The notes below the pieces were generated by a model. The model did no database searches, had not been told where the DNA came from, and saw nothing but the letters and a program-made list of their open reading frames with translations. From an uncultured Lachnospiraceae bacterium (GTDB taxonomy: Bacteria; Bacillota; Clostridia; Lachnospirales; Lachnospiraceae), in contig CANPZR010000081.1 of assembly GCA_947589175.1 (NCBI GenBank), forward strand, positions 1 through 9,864: a stretch of DNA of 9,864 nucleotides, in the 5' to 3' direction. The translations under genes and the position numbers were made by a program. This document shows, piece by piece, positions 5,803-9,864 of this stretch (positions within the stretch are counted from its first letter, which is position 1; each line of letters starts with the position of its first letter).

Positions 5803-7113
5803 GCACCACTTAGCTATATCTTCTATCGCAGCCGCGCTTACATGCCCGGCAGGGTCGTAATCCCCCGCGTCCTGCCGGTCATGCGTTTTGATTAAATAAT
5901 GATTTAACTTTTCATAATTATGATAGGTGACATGGGACCGCCCCTTGCATACCTCTTTCCACTGTTCAAAATCTTCTTTTGTGGTGACAAAATCCGAATC
6001 CCCCTGCAAGATCAAAAGGGAAATCGTAGAATTTTCCTCCATAAAGTACCGGGCGTCCACCGTGACATTTTTCTCCAAATCCGCATAATAATACTCTTCA
6101 ATCTTCACAGGCTTCGCCCCCATGAGCACGGCTCCGGCCAGCCTGCTTTCCTTCTTTTCCACCAGCGCCGGGAGCCAGTCCGCCGCATCCCCCATAGCTG
6201 CCAGATAAATTTTTTCCGAATTGACGCCGGCCTGGTTGCTCATCTGGTCCACCGCAAAGCAGGCGTCCTCCAAAAACATCTCATAAATACCTGCGTGCTG
6301 GGATATTTTCGTGGGATACTGATAACGACGGGTATTGAACCGAAGGCTGGCAATCCCCTCCTCCGCCAGGCCGTGGGCGATATCCCGCAGCGGCGTGTTT
6401 CCGGCCGCCCCGATGGTTCCATCCTTATCACTGCCCTCATCGGAAAACAGGATTACCACCGGCGCGTCCTTTCCGCCTGTCCCGGCCGGATATGTCATCC
6501 TTCCATCCAGCTCATAGGGACTCCGCCCCACGATGATATCCTCCTCTACAAACTTCTCGCCCGACTCCGGCGTATCCGGCTGGTCTTTCTTCTCTTCCGG
6601 CACAAGATCCGCCGTATCAAACCAGATTCCCACAATATCATTTCCTTCATATATAAAGCGGATGCTCCGGCCCTGATTGTCCTGATAGCGGAGGGTCACC
6701 GTCACAGCCTCGTATTCACCGTCCGCCTCCTCATCCACACGCTCAATTCCCTGATATCCGTCCAGCCCGGCCGCCACGCTGTTCCAGGACGCCTGCAGGC
6801 TCTCCTCCGGCAGCTCATTGGCAAGGCTCACAGAAAAAGCCTCCCACACCGGCGTGTACAGGCCTGCCACAATCTGCTCGGCAAACTCCCGGCTGCGCTC
6901 CGCAAACGCGCTCTCTCCCGTCACGCCGTCTGCAGCATCCGCTCCCGAAACGGCGACGCCCGAAGCATCCCCGGCCGCTGCATCGAAAACAGAGCCGCCC
7001 GATATCGCTTCTCCCACAGACTCCTCTGACGTCTGGCCGCCTCCCCCGCACCCTGTCATAAGCAGAAGCACGAGCGCAATAAGAGCTCCCCCCACAATCT
7101 TCTTTTTCCTCAC
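5794..7113 (-). CDS. Lipoprotein with DUF3887-like and alpha/beta-hydrolase domains, nucleophile lost
   Basis: Predicted outer-face lipoprotein of unknown function, 439 aa. The start MRKKKIVGGALIALV leads to the lipobox LMTGC, with the lipidated Cys at residue 22. A Ser/Gly/Ala-rich linker precedes a DUF3887-like domain (about 65-155). The rest (about 175-439) resembles peptidase-S9/DLH-type alpha/beta hydrolases, with the acid (LQGDSDF, D374) and the histidine (LNHYLI, H405) where the family has them. The G-x-S-x-G nucleophile elbow reads AAMGDAAD, placing Gly308 at the serine position, and the usual oxyanion HG is replaced by FSDEGSDKDG. It may therefore be inactive as an esterase. The GTG start at 7113 overlaps the phosphoesterase stop (GTGA) and has AAGGGGA 8-9 nt upstream; an earlier in-frame GTG at 7164 would spoil the signal peptide. 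Confidence 0.85.
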   Translation of the reverse strand: MRKKKIVGGALIALVLLLMTGCGGGGQTSEESVGEAISGGSVFDAAAGDASGVAVSGADAADGVTGESAFAERSREFAEQIVAGLYTPVWEAFSVSLANELPEESLQASWNSVAAGLDGYQGIERVDEEADGEYEAVTVTLRYQDNQGRSIRFIYEGNDIVGIWFDTADLVPEEKKDQPDTPESGEKFVEEDIIVGRSPYELDGRMTYPAGTGGKDAPVVILFSDEGSDKDGTIGAAGNTPLRDIAHGLAEEGIASLRFNTRRYQYPTKISQHAGIYEMFLEDACFAVDQMSNQAGVNSEKIYLAAMGDAADWLPALVEKKESRLAGAVLMGAKPVKIEEYYYADLEKNVTVDARYFMEENSTISLLILQGDSDFVTTKEDFEQWKEVCKGRSHVTYHNYEKLNHYLIKTHDRQDAGDYDPAGHVSAAAIEDIAKWCLE

Positions 7114-8090
7114 GCAGACCGTTCCCCTTCTCTTTCCCTTATGTAATTTCGTATGCGGTCGCACAGAACTTTTTCAAACTCTGCCTGACCATATTTCTGC
7201 GTCAGCATCTTCTTTAACACAAAGCCGCCCGCCTTGTTCCGGTGTCCGCCGCCCGTGCCGATTCCGTCCGCGATGGCCTTCACCATTTCCTCTGCCGTCC
7301 GCTCCGGCGCGCAGTTGCGGACGGATAGCTTGTACCCGATGGCGCTCTCGCTGTACGCCACACAGCTGTCAATTCCGGCCGCCTGAATCACCATGTCGCT
7401 GATCACGCCCAGGAGATTGGGATCGCAGGGCAGAGCGTGGGTCACGGCAAATCGAAACCTCTCATCATAGAAATAATGGGTCAGCGCCTCCCCGGCGATC
7501 TGAAGCTCCTGTCTGGACAGATTGGAATTAATCATGGCGTCCAACAGATCCCGGTTCACGCTGAGCGTGTCACGCATCTCCCTGTCGTCCGGCTGATGAA
7601 TTTCCGATAGATGTCCGGTGTCTGTGAACAGGCCGTAATACAGAGCGGTAGACACCTTTTCGTTGGCCTCGAAATCATATCCCGCCTCCTTCAAAAGCCG
7701 CCACACCACGGTACAGCAGCTACCACAGTCTGTGCGGACGCAGCAGTATTCATTCATCTCCACGCACGCCGGATGATGATCGACCATCCCCACCCGCGGA
7801 GCCGGAAAGCGGGTGACGTTGCCTCCCCCGTACTGGCAGTCCGCCGTAATCAGCACGTCGCACTCCGGCAGCTTTTCCACATATTCCACTGGAATGGACA
7901 GGCTCTTTACCATCAGCGTCAGCCCCGGCTTCGTGATGCGGCTGGCGCCGCTGTATATAATAGATGCTTCTTTTCCCTTGCTCTTAAAATAATCATATAA
8001 CCCGTACGCGGATCCGATCGTGTCCGCATCCGGCCCGTCATGGCACTGAATGCAGATTTTCTCAAATCCGTCAAACTGCTCTAAAAACAT
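7110..8090 (-). CDS. DHH/DHHA1 phosphoesterase, NrnA-like
   Basis: Manganese-dependent cytoplasmic phosphoesterase of the group that includes NrnA (oligoribonuclease and pAp phosphatase); related proteins hydrolyse cyclic-dinucleotide products. The 326-aa protein has every DHH motif: HDGPDAD (H17, D21, D23), TADC (D84), DHH (104-106), FTDTG (D157), and the DHHA1 substrate motif GGGHRNKAGG (280-289). Length matches NrnA; the exact substrate is inference. Six cysteines between 109 and 126 (C109, C116, C117, C122, C125, C126) are unusual. The ATG at 8090 has GGAGGT at 8099-8094. A TTG at 8111, with GGAGG 7 nt upstream, would give 333 aa and cannot be excluded. It leads an operon with the lipoprotein gene, overlapping it by 4 bp, and is preceded by a double palindrome at its promoter. 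Confidence 0.88.
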   Translation of the reverse strand: MFLEQFDGFEKICIQCHDGPDADTIGSAYGLYDYFKSKGKEASIIYSGASRITKPGLTLMVKSLSIPVEYVEKLPECDVLITADCQYGGGNVTRFPAPRVGMVDHHPACVEMNEYCCVRTDCGSCCTVVWRLLKEAGYDFEANEKVSTALYYGLFTDTGHLSEIHQPDDREMRDTLSVNRDLLDAMINSNLSRQELQIAGEALTHYFYDERFRFAVTHALPCDPNLLGVISDMVIQAAGIDSCVAYSESAIGYKLSVRNCAPERTAEEMVKAIADGIGTGGGHRNKAGGFVLKKMLTQKYGQAEFEKVLCDRIRNYIREREGERSA

Positions 8091-8095
8091 ACTAC

Positions 8096-8162
8096 CTCCA
8101 TTCCGGAGCAATCACACTCCTCCATTCTGACTATTCATTCATCTTAATCTCCATTCCGGAGC
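8096..8162 (-). repeat. Repeated SD-containing hairpin element in the phosphoesterase leader
   Basis: The 14-mer GCTCCGGAATGGAG (minus strand) occurs at 8162-8149 and again at 8109-8096, 53 bp apart, with a partial copy, CAGAATGGAG, between them near 8129-8120. Each full copy can fold as CTCC-GGAAT-GGAG. In the second copy the GGAG is the ribosome site of the phosphoesterase start, so pairing would mask it. Confidence 0.55.
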
Positions 8163-8175
8163 GTCGCAAATTGCC

Positions 8176-8214
8176 AATGTGAACATAGTTCACATTGTGA
8201 ACTATGTTCACATT
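8176..8214. promoter_or_regulatory. 39-bp perfect inverted repeat with two nested 15-bp operators
   Basis: Bases 8176-8193 and 8197-8214 are perfect reverse complements around an ATT centre. Each arm itself contains a 15-bp palindrome: GTGAACATAGTTCAC at 8179-8193 and GTGAACTATGTTCAC at 8197-8211, centres 18 bp apart. The block lies in the divergent region and overlaps the predicted -10 box and start of the phosphoesterase promoter. It shares GAACATAGTTC with the site at 1940-1954. Two tandem repressor dimers are the simplest reading; an RNA hairpin is possible. Confidence 0.7.
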
Positions 8215-8239
8215 ATTATTTTTGACATAATTTTATCAA
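8212..8239 (-). promoter_or_regulatory. Probable promoter of the phosphoesterase/lipoprotein operon
   Basis: On the minus strand TTGATA (8239-8234) is followed after 16 bp by AATAAT (8217-8212), each one base off consensus. The predicted start near 8205 falls inside the second palindrome, giving a leader of about 115 nt. An overlapping AATAAT at 8220-8215 is an alternative -10. Confidence 0.5.
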
Positions 8240-8263
8240 AAAAATCAATTTCCCACAAGGGGT

Positions 8264-8292
8264 TTCCTTTTTTCTCTGTTGTGTGTTATAAT
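8264..8292 (+). promoter_or_regulatory. Extended -10 promoter of the GH13 gene
   Basis: TGTTATAAT (8284-8292) is a perfect extended -10 box. The -35 region 17 bp upstream, TTCCTT (8264-8269), is poor, as is common with extended -10 promoters. The start near 8299 gives a leader of about 45 nt. A TTGACA at 8222-8227 has no good partner. No clear catabolite-repression (cre) site is visible. Confidence 0.55.
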
Positions 8293-8343
8293 TATTTTTG
8301 ACGCTCGCCAGACAACGGGCGGCGCAGGAAAGGAGAAACTGAC

Positions 8344-9687
8344 ATGGCTTGGTATGATGAAGCGGTATTTTACCATATTTATCCGCTGGGACTCAGCGGC
8401 GCGCCGGCGCAGAATGAAAAAGGAGATATCGTCCACAGGCTCCGCGACATGGAACCCTGGATCGACCACATAAAGGAGATCGGCTGCAACGCCCTGTACA
8501 TCGGCCCCCTGTTCGAATCCGTGGGACACGGCTATGAAACTACCGATTACAGGACATTGGATCGCCGTCTGGGCGACAACGGCGACTTGAAGCATTTCGT
8601 GGACGCCTGTCACGAGAAGGGCGTAAAGGTCATCTTTGACGGGGTGTTCAACCACACCGGAAGGGATTTCTTCGCCTTCCAGGACTTAAAGGAGAACCGG
8701 GAGAACTCCCGCTACAAGGACTGGTACTGCAACGTGAACTTCTGGGGAAACAACGAGTACAACGACGGATTTTCCTACGACAACTGGGGCGGGTACAATC
8801 TTCTGGTCAAGCTGAACCAGCGGAACCCGGAAGTAAAGGACTACATATATGACGTGATCCGCTTCTGGATCTCGGAATTTGACATTGACGGCATCCGCCT
8901 GGACGCCGCCGATGTGCTGGATTTTGATTTTATGAAGGGCATGCGCCAGGTGGCCGACGGGGCCAAGGCGGATTTCTGGCTGATGGGCGAGGTCATCCAC
9001 GGCGATTACAGCCGGTGGGTCAACACGGACACCCTTCACTCCGTGACCAATTATAATCTGAACAAGGCGCTCTGGTCCGGCTGCAACGACCACAATTTCT
9101 TTGAGGTGGCGCACACGGTAAAGCGCCTGTACGACATGGGCGGCGGCCAGTACCAGAACATGAAGCTGTACAATTTCGCCGACAACCACGACGTCGAGCG
9201 CATTGTCAACCGGCTGCAGAATAAGGATCATTTTGAAGTCGTGCACACGCTGATGTATACGCTGCCGGGAGTTCCCTCCATCTACTACGGATCGGAATTT
9301 GGCATCGAGGGCAAAAAGGAGCGCGGCTCGGACGCCTCCCTGCGCCCCTGCTTAGACCTGGCGGACTACGCGGACGCCCTGGAGAAAAACCCGTACACGA
9401 TCCTGATTGCCAGGCTGGGCAAATTCCGTCAGGGAAGCAAGGCGCTCTCCTACGGCGAATACCGGGAGCTTTTGCTCACCAACCGCCAGTACGCGTATCT
9501 GCGCAGCTATGAGGGTGAGGACGTGATTGCCGCCGTCAACAACGACGAGGAGGACGTCACAATCTCCATCCCCTATTCCGGGAGCCGCGAGAGCTTTACC
9601 GGCCTTCTCTCCGGCGAGACCTATGAGGCGGAAGGCGGGAAAATACAGCTTCCGCTGAAAGCCTGCAAAAGTGACATTCTTTTCTAA
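8344..9687 (+). CDS. Intracellular GH13 alpha-amylase-family enzyme
   Basis: Glycoside hydrolase family 13 enzyme expected to act on alpha-glucans or maltodextrins in the cytoplasm; there is no signal peptide. The 447-aa protein has a (beta/alpha)8 barrel from about residue 8 to 350 with all four signature regions: DGVFNH (99-104), GIRLDAADV with nucleophile D187, GEVIHGD with acid/base E216, and FADNHD with D283 stabilising the transition state. A short C-terminal beta domain (about 370-447) follows. It lacks the extra N-terminal domain of neopullulanase and cyclomaltodextrinase types, so the exact activity (alpha-amylase, maltogenic or alpha-glucosidase-like) is not decided. The ATG has AAAGGAG 8 nt upstream. 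It is divergent from the phosphoesterase operon, and a new promoter begins at the base after its stop. Confidence 0.9.
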   Translation: MAWYDEAVFYHIYPLGLSGAPAQNEKGDIVHRLRDMEPWIDHIKEIGCNALYIGPLFESVGHGYETTDYRTLDRRLGDNGDLKHFVDACHEKGVKVIFDGVFNHTGRDFFAFQDLKENRENSRYKDWYCNVNFWGNNEYNDGFSYDNWGGYNLLVKLNQRNPEVKDYIYDVIRFWISEFDIDGIRLDAADVLDFDFMKGMRQVADGAKADFWLMGEVIHGDYSRWVNTDTLHSVTNYNLNKALWSGCNDHNFFEVAHTVKRLYDMGGGQYQNMKLYNFADNHDVERIVNRLQNKDHFEVVHTLMYTLPGVPSIYYGSEFGIEGKKERGSDASLRPCLDLADYADALEKNPYTILIARLGKFRQGSKALSYGEYRELLLTNRQYAYLRSYEGEDVIAAVNNDEEDVTISIPYSGSRESFTGLLSGETYEAEGGKIQLPLKACKSDILF

Positions 9688-9716
9688 TTGCATAAATGAG
9701 AATTTTGGAATATAAT
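9688..9716 (+). promoter_or_regulatory. Promoter of the gene starting at 9743
   Basis: TTGCAT (9688-9693), a 17-bp spacer and a perfect TATAAT (9711-9716). The -35 box starts at the base after the GH13 stop codon. It suggests the downstream gene can be transcribed independently; no terminator separates the two genes. Confidence 0.7.
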
Positions 9717-9742
9717 AGAAGCAGAGAAAGGGGGCAGATTCT

Positions 9743-9864
9743 ATGACTGCGGAAGAACTTTTTGCCAAGGCGCTCATGACCTACGAGAAGGGCGGCGGCG
9801 ACCACGATATGTTCTATTACAATCTGCCTTATGAAAAGGATTACGATCTGTGCAACTGGCGCCC
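9743..9864 (+). CDS. Start of an unrecognised gene (cut by window edge)
   Basis: An open frame of 40 complete codons runs to the window end, starting MTAEELFAKALMTYEKGGG and containing aromatic and acidic stretches (FYYNLPYEKDYDLCNW at about 24-39). I do not recognise the family from this fragment. There is no signal peptide or membrane segment so far. Support for it being real: a strong promoter at 9688-9716, an AAAGGGGG ribosome site 8 nt before the ATG, and codon use like the neighbouring genes. Confidence 0.75.
   Translation, partial: MTAEELFAKALMTYEKGGGDHDMFYYNLPYEKDYDLCNWR

Noticed and set aside
5920..7029. Open frame of 369 codons on the plus strand opposite the lipoprotein gene
   Set aside because: Its translation has no recognisable fold, and the minus strand carries a clear lipobox, hydrolase features and a coupled start.
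8131..8154. Seven-codon frame MEIKMNE in the phosphoesterase leader (minus strand)
   Set aside because: It has no Shine-Dalgarno sequence of its own and no telling codon pattern; too short to support as a leader peptide.
8178..8194. Rex-type redox operator in the divergent region
   Set aside because: TGTGAA and TTCACA are present but 5 bp apart rather than the 4 of the usual Rex site, and no fermentation gene is nearby.
8222..8250. Plus-strand promoter with perfect TTGACA at 8222-8227
   Set aside because: At 16-18 bp downstream only ATCAAT, TCAATT or CAATTT is found, poor -10 boxes; the extended -10 at 8284-8292 is far better.

Overview
The window looks like ordinary chromosome from a spore-forming Clostridia member, most likely a fairly GC-rich Lachnospiraceae-type gut anaerobe. 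The basis is gene content and style: a YtaF-like sporulation membrane protein, an L,D-transpeptidase carrying bacterial Ig-like (Big_2-type) repeats, a DUF3887-type lipoprotein, an intracellular GH13 enzyme, and strong GGAGG-type ribosome sites. This placement is inference. I see no rRNA, tRNA, CRISPR array, insertion sequence or phage gene.

Layout, left to right. Bases 1-1897 (minus strand) hold the start of leuS (leucyl-tRNA synthetase, cut by the window edge) and, 17 bp upstream of it, a secreted L,D-transpeptidase with Ig-like repeats. That gene has a textbook promoter followed at once by a perfect 15-bp palindrome. Divergent from it is a DedA-family membrane protein (2054-2683, +), whose 3' end overlaps by 59 bp the convergent ytaF-like gene (2625-3155, -). 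Divergent from ytaF is a type II (Ca2+-ATPase-like) P-type ATPase (3247-5802, +). Its stop overlaps by 9 bp the convergent lipoprotein gene (5794-7113, -). The lipoprotein has an alpha/beta-hydrolase domain in which the nucleophilic serine appears to be glycine. It is coupled by a 4-bp GTGA overlap to an upstream DHH/DHHA1 phosphoesterase (7110-8090, -; NrnA-like). A 253-bp divergent region follows, carrying a 39-bp perfect inverted repeat, then a GH13 alpha-amylase-family enzyme (8344-9687, +) and the start of an unrecognised gene (9743 onward, +) with its own good promoter.

How it fits together. Most genes have housekeeping or envelope roles: cell-wall cross-linking, lipid-carrier or phospholipid transport (DedA), cation export, nucleotide turnover and intracellular glucan breakdown. 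No single pathway is evident. The most interesting signal is regulatory. The core GAACATAGTTC, in a palindrome of form GYGAACATAGTTCRC, occurs once at the transpeptidase/leuS promoter and twice, as a nested inverted repeat, at the promoter of the phosphoesterase/lipoprotein operon. The base-symmetric difference between sites (GCG..CGC versus GTG..CAC) is what a dimeric repressor site would show, suggesting an uncharacterised two-operon regulon. The spacing (GAAC-N3-GTTC) does not fit the usual Gram-positive LexA box (GAAC-N4-GTTC). I see no convincing wholly novel multi-gene system.
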